From an uncultured Xylophilus sp. (GTDB lineage Bacteria; Pseudomonadota; Gammaproteobacteria; Burkholderiales; Burkholderiaceae_C): a stretch of DNA of 64,000 nucleotides. The stretch covers positions 1-64,000 of the forward strand of contig CAJYQL010000063.1 of assembly GCA_913776965.1 (NCBI GenBank), in the 5' to 3' direction. How positions within the stretch are numbered: the first letter of the stretch is position 1; every line of letters begins with the position of its first letter. The notes under the pieces were generated by a model, which searched no databases, was not told where the DNA came from, and saw only the letters and a list, made by a program, of their open reading frames with translations. Below, piece by piece: positions 46,041-57,523 of this stretch. Position numbers and translations under genes: made by a program.

Positions 46041-47560
46041 TGGCCTCCGCGGTGTCGCCGGCGAAGGCTGCGCTGATCTGGCTGCACAAATGGCTGGGCG
46101 TCGCACTGGTGCTGCTCTTCCTGATGTGGTTCGTCAGCGGCATCGTCTTGTACTTCGTGCCCTTCCCCAGCTTGGGGCAGGCCGAAAGGCTGGCGGCATT
46201 ACCGCACCTGCCGATCTCCGACCGGGAATTGCTCACACCGGACGAGGCAGGACGGCGCGCAGGGGTCGGTTTTGCGCAGGCACGCCTGGGCGTGCACGAC
46301 GGTCGTACGGTCTGGCGGCTGCTGGGGGGCAAGCCTGCTGCCTGGGTCGCCGTGGACGCCTACGACGGTACGACTTTGCCGCGGCTGGATGCGGCTGCAG
46401 CAGCCCGCGTCGCGGAATCTTTCAGCGGTAGGCGCGCCGTCTCGACCGAGTTCCTGGAGCAAGACCAGTGGACCGTGCCGCAAGGGCTCAACCCGCACCG
46501 TCCGCTATTCAAAGTAGGCCTCGACGGTGGCGATGGGCTGGAGCTGTATGTGTCGACCACCAGCGGCGAAGTGGTCCGCGACACGCGCCGCGCCGAGCGT
46601 TTCTGGAACTGGGTGGGTGCGGTTCCGCACTGGATCTATCCGACGGTGCTGCGGCAGTTTCCGCAGGCCTGGAATCAGACGGTCGTCTGGCTGTCTATAC
46701 CAGGCGTTGTGCTGGCCTTGAGCGGACTTGTGCTCGGGGTGTGGCAGCTTTTTCTGAACCGGTCGCGCTGGATACCGTACCGGAAGTTCTGGATGCGCTG
46801 GCACCACATCGTCGGCCTGATGGCAGGCGTGGTCACGCTGACGTGGATCTTCTCCGGGCTGATGTCCATGAATCCCTACGGGGTTTTTTCCGCTCGTGGA
46901 CAGCCGCAGGCAGAAAGCGAGGCATGGACCGGTGCGAAGTCATCTGCGTTGCTGGATCCGGGCCAAGCCCTGCGGATGGCGTCGCGCAGCGGCTTCGCGC
47001 CGCGTGAGCTGGAGGTGATCCGCTTCGATGGCCAACCCTGGTATCGGATGCGCGATGCCGACATGCAGCGACTGATGGCGGCCGGCACCAACGCGGCAGG
47101 TACGCTCGTCAAATCTCTGCCCGAAGCCGACGTCCGACGCGTGCTGGCGACGATGCGACCAGACGCCGGAGAGCCCACCATCTCCATGCTGACCTCCTAC
47201 GACGCCCAGTACTACAGCCGGAATCCGGATCGAACGGAGACGCGCTTCAGCCGGCCTTTGCCAGTCTGGAAGGCGAGTTGGCGTGACGGTGTGGACGTGT
47301 ACGCCGATCCGGTGTCGGGACGGTTGCTGCTGCGCGCGGATACGAGCCAGCGTTGGCAGCGCGTCCTGTACCACGGTCTGCACAGCCTTGATTTTGCGCC
47401 GCTGCTGGCGCGGCCCGTGCTACGTGACTTCCTGGTGGTGGGGCTGTCGATTGTGGGCATCGCACTCTGCCTCACCTCTCTGGTCATCGCTTGGCGCGTG
47501 CTCGCGCCTAAAGCACCCACGCGTGGTTCGACCGGGATACCGGGCAGGCGGATAGCGTAG
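46040..47560 (+). CDS. PepSY-associated membrane protein coupled to the B12-regulated receptor
   Basis: The 506-residue inner-membrane protein has about four membrane helices (near 12-34, 205-230, 260-282 and 455-480) with HKW at the first helix, RWHHIVGLM in the middle and HGLHSLDF near the end, the His set of PepSY_TM proteins. Relatives such as FpvG reduce iron released from siderophores. Its start overlaps the receptor stop (TGATG), so both are one unit under the riboswitch. The last residues, GIPGRRIA, and the stop codon come from a family B repeat. Confidence 0.9.
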   Translation: MASAVSPAKAALIWLHKWLGVALVLLFLMWFVSGIVLYFVPFPSLGQAERLAALPHLPISDRELLTPDEAGRRAGVGFAQARLGVHDGRTVWRLLGGKPAAWVAVDAYDGTTLPRLDAAAAARVAESFSGRRAVSTEFLEQDQWTVPQGLNPHRPLFKVGLDGGDGLELYVSTTSGEVVRDTRRAERFWNWVGAVPHWIYPTVLRQFPQAWNQTVVWLSIPGVVLALSGLVLGVWQLFLNRSRWIPYRKFWMRWHHIVGLMAGVVTLTWIFSGLMSMNPYGVFSARGQPQAESEAWTGAKSSALLDPGQALRMASRSGFAPRELEVIRFDGQPWYRMRDADMQRLMAAGTNAAGTLVKSLPEADVRRVLATMRPDAGEPTISMLTSYDAQYYSRNPDRTETRFSRPLPVWKASWRDGVDVYADPVSGRLLLRADTSQRWQRVLYHGLHSLDFAPLLARPVLRDFLVVGLSIVGIALCLTSLVIAWRVLAPKAPTRGSTGIPGRRIA

Positions 47561-47628
47561 GTTCAGGAGGAGGACACGCCGCAGGCGTTTCCGGGGGACA
47601 CGGAGCGATCCGCCTGCCCGGCATCCCC
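47525..47628 (-). repeat. Family B inverted repeat, copy 2
   Basis: Arms GATACCGGGCAGGCGGAT and ATCCGCCTGCCCGGCATC surround the shared core (GGAGGAGG, CACGCCGCAGGCGTTT, CCGGGGGACACGG). Its left arm is translated as the C-terminus of the PepSY protein. Confidence 0.8.
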
Positions 47629-47845
47629 CACAGCGCCACAGCGCCACCAAACCACAGCGCCCCTCAAGCCCGCTGCGACGCTTCCTGCAGGTGCCGACGA
47701 CGAACCGGCTCGAAGTGCCAGTCGGAAGTAAATCTTCTAAAGGCCGCGTCCCACATCGCCGCGGGCGCGCACGCACAAGCGCGGTGTGCGGTCCGGCTCA
47801 TCGTGGCAGTACCCGTTTTTTCACATACCCATACGAAAGCACACG

Positions 47846-48415
47846 ATGCGACCATCCCGCCGCCACGCGCTGTTCACCGCCGGTGCCGCTGCGGCCGCCC
47901 TGCTGCCGATGCACGAGGATGCGTTCGCGCAGCCGATGCGCGCCGGCGGCGACTGGCTCGCCATGGTGAAGGCGCAGCACAAGCTGATCGCCGCGACCTT
48001 CGACAAGCTGCTGGCCAGCGGCAGCAGCACCTACCTGCAGCAGCGCCGGCTGCAGGACCTGCTGAGCTACCAGCTCACCGCGCATTCGGTGGCGGAAGAA
48101 AACGTGCTCTATCCCAAGATCGCGGAGAAGGGCCTGGTGCCGGAGTCCGACAAGCTCTATCTCGACCAGGCCCATGCCAAGGTGATGAACGCCGAGCTCG
48201 AAATGATGCTGCTGCACAAGCAGGGCGACCCCGGCTGGCTCGACGCCGCCCGGCGCCTGCAGACGGCGGTGCTCACGCACGCCCAGCAGGACGAGGAAGG
48301 CTAGGTCTATCCGAAGCTGCAGTCGATGCTGAGCGCGCAGGAGAACGCCGAGCTCGGCATGCTGTTCCAGCGCGAGTTCGCCACGGTCAGGCCCCGCCGC
48401 GCCAAGGCGGCCTGA
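47846..48415 (+). pseudogene. Hemerythrin-like (HHE) domain protein with in-frame stop
   Basis: The frame starts MRPSRRHALFTAGAAAAALL with a Tat-like signal, then HHE-type helices: AQHKLIAATFDKLL, HSVAEENVLYPKI, LDQAHAKVMNAELEM and LTHAQQDEEG. A TAG at 48302-48304 interrupts it at codon 153; without the stop the same frame continues VYPKLQSMLSAQENAELG to a TGA at 48413, giving about 189 codons. One base change (GAG to TAG) would explain it. The N-terminal part keeps most iron-ligand His residues, so a shortened product is conceivable. Confidence 0.75.
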
Positions 48416-48540
48416 CCGGCACCGCGGCCCCATCCGATGGATCGACGGGCCGACGGGCGGTGTCCGCCCCGGGACTAGGCAGCGGAGCGCCGCGTTCCTA
48501 GACTGTGGCTCTTTGCCTCAGCTTCCGGACACCGCCTTCC

Positions 48541-50055
48541 ATGACCGCTCCCTACACCGACACCGCCGACGTGGCCCACTTCATCGGCGGCCGGCCCCAT
48601 GCCGGCACCGGCGACCGCAGCCAGCCGGTCTTCAACCCCGCCACCGGCGTTGCCGTTCGGCAGGTGCGGCTGGCCGCGCCCGCCGACGTGGCGGCGGCGG
48701 TCGCGGCGGCGAAGGCCGCGTTTCCGGCCTGGGCCGACACGCCGCCGATCCGCCGTGCGCGGGTGATGAACCGCTTCCTGGCGCTGGTCAACGAACACAA
48801 GGACGCGCTCGCGGCGATCATCACTGCCGAGCACGGCAAGGTGTTCACCGATGCCCAGGGCGAGGTGATGCGCGGCATCGACATCATCGAGTTCGCCTGC
48901 GGCATCCCGCAGTTGCTCAAGGGCGACTACACCGACCAGGTATCCACCGGCATCGACAACTGGACTCTGCGCCAGCCGCTGGGCGTGGTGGCCGGTATCA
49001 CGCCGTTCAACTTCCCGGTGATGGTGCCGTGCTGGATGTTCCCGGTGGCGATCGCCGCGGGCAACTGCTTCGTGTTGAAGCCCAGCGAGCGCGACCCCTC
49101 GGCCTCGCTCTACCTCGCGCGCCTGCTTCAGGAGGCCGGCCTGCCCGACGGCGTGTTCAACGTCGTGCAGGGCGACAAGACGGCGGTCGATGCGCTGCTG
49201 GAGCATCCCGACGTGAAGGCGGTCAGCTTCGTCGGCTCCACCCCGATCGCCAACACCATCTACGAGACCGGCGCGCGCCACGGCAAGCGGGTGCAGGCGC
49301 TCGGCGGCGCGAAGAACCACATGGTGGTGATGCCCGACGCCGACATCGAGCAGGCGGTCGATGCGCTGGTGGGCGCGGGCTACGGCTCGGCCGGCGAGCG
49401 CTGCATGGCGATCAGCGTGGCGGTGCTGGTGGGCGACGTGGCCGACAAAATCGTGCCGCTGCTGGCCGCGCGCGCCCGCGCACTGGTGGTGAAGAACGGC
49501 ATGGAGCCGGACGCCGAGATGGGCCCGATCGTCACGCAGCAGGCCCGGGAGCGGATCGAGGGCTACATCGCGCTCGGCGTGGAAGAGGGCGCCGAACTGG
49601 TGGTGGACGGCCGGGGCTTCACCGTGCCGGGGCATGAGAACGGCTTTTTCACCGGCGGCACGCTGTTTGACAAGGTGACCCCCGGCATGCGCATCTACCA
49701 AGAGGAAATCTTCGGCCCGGTGCTGGCCTGCGTGCGTGTGCGCGACTTCGCCGAAGCGGTGGACCTGGTGAACGCGCACGAGTTCGGCAACGGTGTGGCC
49801 TGCTACACCCGCGACGGCCACGTCGCCCGCGAATTCGCGCGGCGCATCGAGGTGGGCATGGTCGGCATCAACGTGCCGATCCCGGTGCCGATGGCCTGGC
49901 ACGGTTTCGGCGGCTGGAAGCGTTCGCTGTTCGGGGACATGCACGCCTATGGCGAGGAGGGCGTGCGGTTCTATACCAAGCAGAAGTCGGTGATGCAGCG
50001 CTGGCCGGAGAGCACGGAGAAGGGGGCGGAGTTCGTGATGCCTACGGCGAAATAG
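48541..50055 (+). CDS. mmsA: Methylmalonate-semialdehyde dehydrogenase (CoA-acylating)
   Basis: The 504-residue aldehyde dehydrogenase has [30 protein letters not shown], and the catalytic Cys (about 288) in [10 protein letters not shown]. The N-terminal HFIGGR and C-terminal [19 protein letters not shown] are typical of MmsA/IolA. It converts (methyl)malonate semialdehyde to acyl-CoA in valine, thymine or inositol breakdown. No mmsB or iol genes are adjacent. Repeats follow immediately. Confidence 0.93.
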   Translation: MTAPYTDTADVAHFIGGRPHAGTGDRSQPVFNPATGVAVRQVRLAAPADVAAAVAAAKAAFPAWADTPPIRRARVMNRFLALVNEHKDALAAIITAEHGKVFTDAQGEVMRGIDIIEFACGIPQLLKGDYTDQVSTGIDNWTLRQPLGVVAGITPFNFPVMVPCWMFPVAIAAGNCFVLKPSERDPSASLYLARLLQEAGLPDGVFNVVQGDKTAVDALLEHPDVKAVSFVGSTPIANTIYETGARHGKRVQALGGAKNHMVVMPDADIEQAVDALVGAGYGSAGERCMAISVAVLVGDVADKIVPLLAARARALVVKNGMEPDAEMGPIVTQQARERIEGYIALGVEEGAELVVDGRGFTVPGHENGFFTGGTLFDKVTPGMRIYQEEIFGPVLACVRVRDFAEAVDLVNAHEFGNGVACYTRDGHVAREFARRIEVGMVGINVPIPVPMAWHGFGGWKRSLFGDMHAYGEEGVRFYTKQKSVMQRWPESTEKGAEFVMPTAK

Positions 50056-50066
50056 GGGCGATCTGC

Positions 50067-50140
50067 TGGCTTGGCTTTGCTATTGATTCAGTAGTTGCTT
50101 GCGTAGGTGGGGCGGGCGCTGGGGTCGGTTTTCGATCGTA
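50067..50140. repeat. Family C palindromic repeat, copy 5
   Basis: TGCTATTGATTCAGTAGTTG, then GCGTAGGTGGGGCGGGCGCT and GGTCGGTTTTCGATCGTA. It matches the copy at 6310 and, as there, runs directly into a family A repeat. Confidence 0.65.
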
Positions 50141-50153
50141 CGGTGGGGGTGGG

Positions 50154-50272
50154 TGCTCTGTGGTCCGGACCGGGTCGGCGGGTACTCCCCTCCGCGAATG
50201 TCCCCCGGCCTGCGGCCTCCTCCTTGATTTCGCTGCGGGGAGCACCCACCACCCCGGTCCTGCGTGGCGCAG
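50154..50272 (+). repeat. Family A inverted repeat, copy 3
   Basis: GGTGCTCTGTGGTCCGGACC through AGCACCCACCACCCCGGTCC. Left and right arms (ACCGGGTCGGCGGGTACTCC and its partner near the right end) pair with about four mismatches in 22 bases; the core is GTCCCCCGG, CCTGCGG, CCTCCTCCTTGA. Confidence 0.8.
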
Positions 50273-50341
50273 GATCAGCCGTCACAACAGCCGTCACGCC
50301 ACGAACGAGCAGACGGCTAAATCGCAGGCCTCTGCGCACCA

Positions 50342-50452
50342 GCGCTCGGTTCGACGGGGATGCCGGGCAGGCGGATAGCGGAGGTTCAGGAGGAGGAAAC
50401 GCCGCAGGCGTTTCCGGGGGACACGGAGCGATCCGCCTGCCCGGCATCCCCC
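50342..50452 (-). repeat. Family B inverted repeat, copy 3
   Basis: GATGCCGGGCAGGCGGATAG and its reverse complement near 50430-50450 enclose GGAGGAGGAAACGCCGCAGG and CCGGGGGACACGG. It lies 70 bases after a family A copy of opposite orientation, so the pair makes a 300-base block of secondary structure between mmsA and the aminotransferase. Confidence 0.8.
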
Positions 50453-50561
50453 CAAGCCCCACCCGCGCGACAAAGCTCTGATCGAGACCCCGCCCTCCAT
50501 CCAACCATCCAAGGCCCCGTCTCGGAAAAAAGTCAGGCGGGTACAAAACGCAGAAAGCGCC

Positions 50562-51692
50562 TCAAAGCACCCGATCCAGCGCAGCCGCCAAGTGCCCCAC
50601 CGTCCGCTCCACGTCGTGCCACTTGTCGAGCCCGAACAGCCCGATGCGGAAGGTCTTGAAATCCGGACCTTCGCCGCACTGCAGGGGCACACCGGCTGCG
50701 GTCTGCAGCCCCACCGCCGCGAACTTGCTGCCGTTCTGGATGCCCGGGTCGGTCGTGTAGCTCACCACCACGCCCGGCGCCTTGAAGCCTTCGGCCGCGA
50801 CGCTCGGGAAACCGCGTGATTCGAGCAGCGCCCGCACCTGCGCGCCGAGCGCCATCTGCTCTGCCCGTACCTTGTCGAAACCGTAGTCGCGCGTCTCCAG
50901 CATCGTGTCGCGCAGCCGCACCAGCGCGTCGGTCGGCAGGGTCGTGTGGTACGCGTGGCGGCCTTCCTCGTAGCCCTCGGCGATCTGCATCCACTTCTTC
51001 AGGTCGCAGGAGAAACTGCTGCTGGTCGTGCCCTCGATCGCCTCGCGGGCGCGCTCGCCCAGCATCACCATCGCGCAGCAGGGCGAACTGCTCCAACCCT
51101 TCTGCGGCGCGCTGATCAGCACGTCCACGCCGGTGGCGCACATGTCCACCCACATCGCGCCCGAGGCCACGCAGTCGAGCACGAACAGCGCACCCACCTC
51201 GCGCGCCGCCGCGCTCACCGTGCGCAGATAGTCGTCGCCCAGGAGGATGCCGCTCGCGGTTTCCACGTGCGGCGCGAACACCACCTTCGGCTTCTCGGCG
51301 CGGATCGCCGCGGCCACCTCGTCGGCCGGCATCGGCGCCCAGGGCGCCTGCGGGCCGTCGCCCACCTGCCGGGCCTGGCAGACGACGGAGCCGCCGCCCA
51401 GGCCGCGGTCCGCGTCGAAGATCTGCGTCCAGCGGTAGCTGAACCAGCCGTTGCGCACGATCAGCACCTTCTCGCGGTTGGCGAACTGGCGGGCCACCGC
51501 CTCCATGCCGAAGGTGCCGCTACCCGGCACCAGCACCGCAGTGCGCGCGCCGTAGACCTGCTTCAGCGTCGCCAGGATGTCCTGCGCCACGCCCACGAAG
51601 CGGCGCGACATATGGTTGAGGGCGCGGTCGGTGTAGACCACCGAGAATTCGAGCAAACCGTCGGGATCGACGTCGGGCAGCAGGCCGGGCAT
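50562..51692 (-). CDS. Class V PLP-dependent aminotransferase (alanine/serine-glyoxylate type)
   Basis: The 376-residue enzyme has PGSGTFGMEAVARQF (PLP phosphate region), FVLDCVASGAMWVDM (Asp) and the Schiff-base K198 in SAPQKGWSSSPC. The class includes alanine-glyoxylate and serine-pyruvate aminotransferases; exact substrates cannot be told by eye. The Met at 51692 begins the conserved PGLLPDVDP. It diverges from the FitAB operon. Confidence 0.88.
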   Translation of the reverse strand: MPGLLPDVDPDGLLEFSVVYTDRALNHMSRRFVGVAQDILATLKQVYGARTAVLVPGSGTFGMEAVARQFANREKVLIVRNGWFSYRWTQIFDADRGLGGGSVVCQARQVGDGPQAPWAPMPADEVAAAIRAEKPKVVFAPHVETASGILLGDDYLRTVSAAAREVGALFVLDCVASGAMWVDMCATGVDVLISAPQKGWSSSPCCAMVMLGERAREAIEGTTSSSFSCDLKKWMQIAEGYEEGRHAYHTTLPTDALVRLRDTMLETRDYGFDKVRAEQMALGAQVRALLESRGFPSVAAEGFKAPGVVVSYTTDPGIQNGSKFAAVGLQTAAGVPLQCGEGPDFKTFRIGLFGLDKWHDVERTVGHLAAALDRVL

Positions 51693-51829
51693 GGGGTGTT
51701 GTCTCAGTGCAAGGTCGTGGGAATGTGGACGGCGGTCGGACCGTCGTGCGGCGCGGAAAACCGCCCCTGTTCGGAGCCGGATCAGCTTAGCACGCGGTCT
51801 TTTGACCCCCCTTGGCAGCACACCACAAG

Positions 51830-51872
51830 GCATTCGATGCATGCAGTTTTTTATAATGAAAGCATCGAATGC
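51830..51872 (+). promoter_or_regulatory. FitAB promoter and autoregulatory operator
   Basis: GCATTCGATGC (51830-51840) and GCATCGAATGC (51862-51872) are perfect inverted repeats of 11 bases on either side of a TATAAT -10 box (51852-51857). This is the classic layout of a toxin-antitoxin operator bound by two ribbon-helix-helix dimers. Confidence 0.8.
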
Positions 51873-51891
51873 AATCGCACAGGATCGAATC

Positions 51892-52146
51892 ATGGCCATG
51901 CTGACCGTCCGTAACCTGCCCGACAACGTGCACCGCGCGCTGCGCGTGCGTGCGGCCCAGCACGGGCGCAGCACCGAGGCGGAGGTGCGCGAAATCCTGG
52001 CGGCCGCGGTGACGCCGGGCGACCGCCTCCTGCTGGGCAATGCGCTGGCCTCGATCGGCCAGCGGCTGGGGCTGACCAACGACGACATCGACGCGGCCTG
52101 CCACGCGCGCGACCAGGCGCCGGCCGAGCCGCCGAAGTTCGCATGA
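51892..52146 (+). CDS. fitA: FitA/VapB-type antitoxin (ribbon-helix-helix)
   Basis: The 84-residue antitoxin has an N-terminal RHH fold ([33 protein letters not shown]) and an acidic C-terminal tail that should wrap the toxin. It is preceded by a strong palindromic operator and overlaps the toxin ATG by four bases. The start at 51892 follows the palindrome; the frame upstream passes through it. Confidence 0.92.
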   Translation: MAMLTVRNLPDNVHRALRVRAAQHGRSTEAEVREILAAAVTPGDRLLLGNALASIGQRLGLTNDDIDAACHARDQAPAEPPKFA

Positions 52147-52559
52147 TCGTCCTCGACACCAATGTCGTCTCCGAAGCCATGAAGCCGCAGCCGAACGAGG
52201 CGGTGCGGGACTGGCTCAACCGGCAGGCCGCCGAAACCTTGTTCCTCTCGAGCGTCACCCTGGCCGAACTGCTGTTCGGCATCCATGCGCTGCCGATCGG
52301 CAAGCGCCGCGAGTTGCTCGACCAGGCCCTGGCCGAGCTGCTGGAGCTGTTCGGACCGCGCGTGCTGCCCTTCGATACCGACGCGGCCCGGCAATACGCA
52401 TCGCTCGCCGTGGCGGCCCGCAGCGGCGGCCGCGGCTTCTCGACACCCGACGGCTACATCGCCGCCATCGCCGCGTCGCGCGGCTTCATGGTGGCGTCCC
52501 GCGACACCTCGCCCTATGCAGCGGCCAATGTCGCCGTCATCGATCCCTGGAAGGCCTAG
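52143..52559 (+). CDS. fitB: FitB/VapC-type PIN-domain toxin
   Basis: The 138-residue PIN ribonuclease keeps the four acidic active-site residues: D5 (MIVLDTN), E42 (TLAEL), D103 (STPDGYIA) and D121 (SRDTSP). It should cut tRNA or other RNA when freed from FitA. Its ATG overlaps the antitoxin stop, as usual. Its stop lies only 8 bases before the metH start, so transcripts may run on into metH. Confidence 0.93.
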   Translation: MIVLDTNVVSEAMKPQPNEAVRDWLNRQAAETLFLSSVTLAELLFGIHALPIGKRRELLDQALAELLELFGPRVLPFDTDAARQYASLAVAARSGGRGFSTPDGYIAAIAASRGFMVASRDTSPYAAANVAVIDPWKA

Positions 52560-52567
52560 AAAACACC

Positions 52568-55300
<2,733 letters not shown>

Positions 55301-55444
55301 CTTGCATGCAGGGCGGCGCATCGCGCCGCAACCCCTGCTGACGCTGCCTTACCCGGTCTTACAAAGCCGATACAGCCCGTTGCCGCACGCTGTGTACCTT
55401 TGATGCATCCCATCCGTTGACCACAGGAGCGGCCCGTCGGCCGC

Positions 55445-56344
55445 ATGCATCAAGGAACACACCGTATGGATCCCGTCCTCGACTCCGTCCCCCAGCGCGG
55501 CACCGCCCTTTCCGCTACGCCCGCTCCCGCATCGCAACCGTCGTCGCCGCTGCGGCCTCTGTGGGCCGCGATCGGGGTGCTGGGCGTCGCCGTGGTGGCG
55601 CTGGGCGGTACGCTGGTCTACCAGCAAGGCCGCGACAGCGGCACCCCCGTCGCCGCGCAGAGTGCTGCCGCGATGACGGCGCCCGGCGCCAGCGGCCCGG
55701 TCGTGACCGCCCCGCCGACGACCCTGGCGCAGGCCGCGCTGGCAGAAGAAAAAATGGCGCAGACGCAGACCCCACCTGCGCCGGCAGCTCCTAAAAGCGT
55801 AGCGAAGCCGGTGACGCGGCCGGTCGCCTCGTCGGCACCGGCTCCGGCTCCGTACTACGGCTCTTCCAGCTCCGGCGGCTATTCGGGCAGCTACGGCACG
55901 GCCCAGCCGGTGGTGCAGGCCGCCGCACCGGTTTGCACCGTCTGCGGCCGGGTCGAAGCGGTCAATGTGGTGAGCCGCCCGGCGCCGGCGAGCGGCGTGG
56001 GCGCGGTGGCCGGGGGCGTGCTCGGCGCGGTGGTGGGCAACCAGATCGGCAACGGCAACGGCCGCACGGCCGCCACGCTGCTCGGCGCGGCCGGCGGCGG
56101 CTACCTGGGCCACACGATCGAGCAGCGCACCCGCTCGACCACCTCTTATGTAGTGCAGGTGCGCATGGACGACGGCTCGCGCCGCACCTTCGAACGCAGC
56201 CAGCCGGTGCCGGTGGGCGAGCGCGTGACGGTCGAGGGCAACAGCTTCCGCCTGGGCCGCGGCGCCACCTACTCGACCTACCCGAGCGACCCGGGCTACC
56301 GTCAGGTGTCGCAGTCCGGCACCTACGCGACCGGCGGCTACTGA
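55445..56344 (+). CDS. Glycine-zipper 2TM-domain membrane protein
   Basis: The 299-residue protein (or 292 if it starts at 55466) has one membrane helix near 40-60 (LWAAIGVLGVAVVALGGTLV), a Pro/Ala-rich linker, two Cys in VCTVCGRV, and a glycine-zipper segment (VGAVAGGVLGAVVGNQIGNG and LLGAAGGGYLGH). This resembles SlyB/RcnB-associated envelope proteins. The role is unknown; it may act in outer-membrane integrity. Confidence 0.85.
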   Translation: MHQGTHRMDPVLDSVPQRGTALSATPAPASQPSSPLRPLWAAIGVLGVAVVALGGTLVYQQGRDSGTPVAAQSAAAMTAPGASGPVVTAPPTTLAQAALAEEKMAQTQTPPAPAAPKSVAKPVTRPVASSAPAPAPYYGSSSSGGYSGSYGTAQPVVQAAAPVCTVCGRVEAVNVVSRPAPASGVGAVAGGVLGAVVGNQIGNGNGRTAATLLGAAGGGYLGHTIEQRTRSTTSYVVQVRMDDGSRRTFERSQPVPVGERVTVEGNSFRLGRGATYSTYPSDPGYRQVSQSGTYATGGY

Positions 56345-56405
56345 CCGGCGGCGCGGGCATGCACCGTTGCGGCAGCAGGCGCTGCCGCCGCAACGGCCGC
56401 GTCGG

Positions 56406-57383
56406 TCATTCCAGCGTCAGCTTCTGCTGCTGCACGACCTTCTTGTAGGTCTCGTATTCCGCCTTGATCTCGGCCGCGAACTGCTGGGGCGTGTTGCCGA
56501 CCACGATCGAGCCGGTGTCCTCGATCCGCTTGCGCACCGCTGGGTCTTCCAGCACCTTCTTCACGCCCGCGTTGATCTTGTCGACCAGTTCCTTCGGCAT
56601 GTTCTTCGGACCCAGGATGCCGTAGTACGCGAGGCGGTTGACCGGCTCCAGGCCCACTTCCTTGAAGGTCGGCACGTTGGGCAGCGCGGCGAGCCGCTGC
56701 GGCGCGGCGACCACGATCGGCACCAGGCGGTTGTCCTTGATGAAGGGCAGAGCCGAGGGCAGGTTGTCAAAGATCATCGGCACCTGGCCGGCGACGGTGT
56801 CGTTGAGCGCCGGGCCCGCACCGCGGTACGGGATGTGGGTGACGAAGGTGCCGGTCAGGCTCTTGTACAACTCCATCAGCATGTGGCCGATGCCGCCGGT
56901 GCCCGAGGTCGAATACGAATACTTGCCCGCCGACTTCTTCAGCTCGGCCGCGAAGGACTTGTAGTCCTTGGCCGGGAACGACGGGTTCACCGCGATCACG
57001 TTGGGCGTGGCGGCGATGTTGATGATCGGGGTGAAGTCGGTGATCGGGTTGTAGGGCACCTTGGGGTTGATCGCCGGGGCCGACGCGGTGCTGGAAACCG
57101 TCGCCAGGCCGAGCGAATAGCCGTCCGGTGCCGCACGCGCCGTGTCGCTGGCACCGACCACGCCGCCGCCGCCGGCCTTGTTCTCCACGATCACCGGCTG
57201 GCCCAGCACCTTGCCGAGCGGGTCGGCGATCACCCGGGCGACGATGTCGGTGGTGCCGCCGGGCGCGAACGGAACGACCAGCTTGATCGGGCGGGTCGGA
57301 TAGTCCTGTGCGCCGGCCGCGCCCGCGGCGAGGCCCAGCAGGGCGACCACGGTGGCGCGACGGGTGAAGGTGCAGGTCAGCAT
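56406..57383 (-). CDS. TctC-family (Bug) solute-binding protein, orphan
   Basis: The 325-residue protein has a signal peptide ([20 protein letters not shown], ending near GAQDYP) and Bug motifs [38 protein letters not shown] and [10 protein letters not shown]. It binds an unknown carboxylate in the periplasm. No tctAB and no catabolic genes adjoin it. The Met at 57383 begins the signal peptide. Confidence 0.92.
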   Translation of the reverse strand: MLTCTFTRRATVVALLGLAAGAAGAQDYPTRPIKLVVPFAPGGTTDIVARVIADPLGKVLGQPVIVENKAGGGGVVGASDTARAAPDGYSLGLATVSSTASAPAINPKVPYNPITDFTPIINIAATPNVIAVNPSFPAKDYKSFAAELKKSAGKYSYSTSGTGGIGHMLMELYKSLTGTFVTHIPYRGAGPALNDTVAGQVPMIFDNLPSALPFIKDNRLVPIVVAAPQRLAALPNVPTFKEVGLEPVNRLAYYGILGPKNMPKELVDKINAGVKKVLEDPAVRKRIEDTGSIVVGNTPQQFAAEIKAEYETYKKVVQQQKLTLE

Positions 57384-57523
57384 TGCGTAAGACTCCTGTA
57401 AGTTGGACAGCGCGGATAGTAAGTTTGGCGTCAGGAAATTTTCTAGGGGAATACGCGGAGTTACGGAAATCGTCGGCATGCGCCTACCGGGGCCGTGGCG
57501 CCGATGCGCCATCCTCTAGATCC

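Noticed and set aside
50107-50692. Several overlapping open frames between mmsA and the aminotransferase
   Set aside because: Their translations repeat the same Pro/Arg-rich strings found at other copies of repeats A and B, so they are read-through of repeats, not genes.
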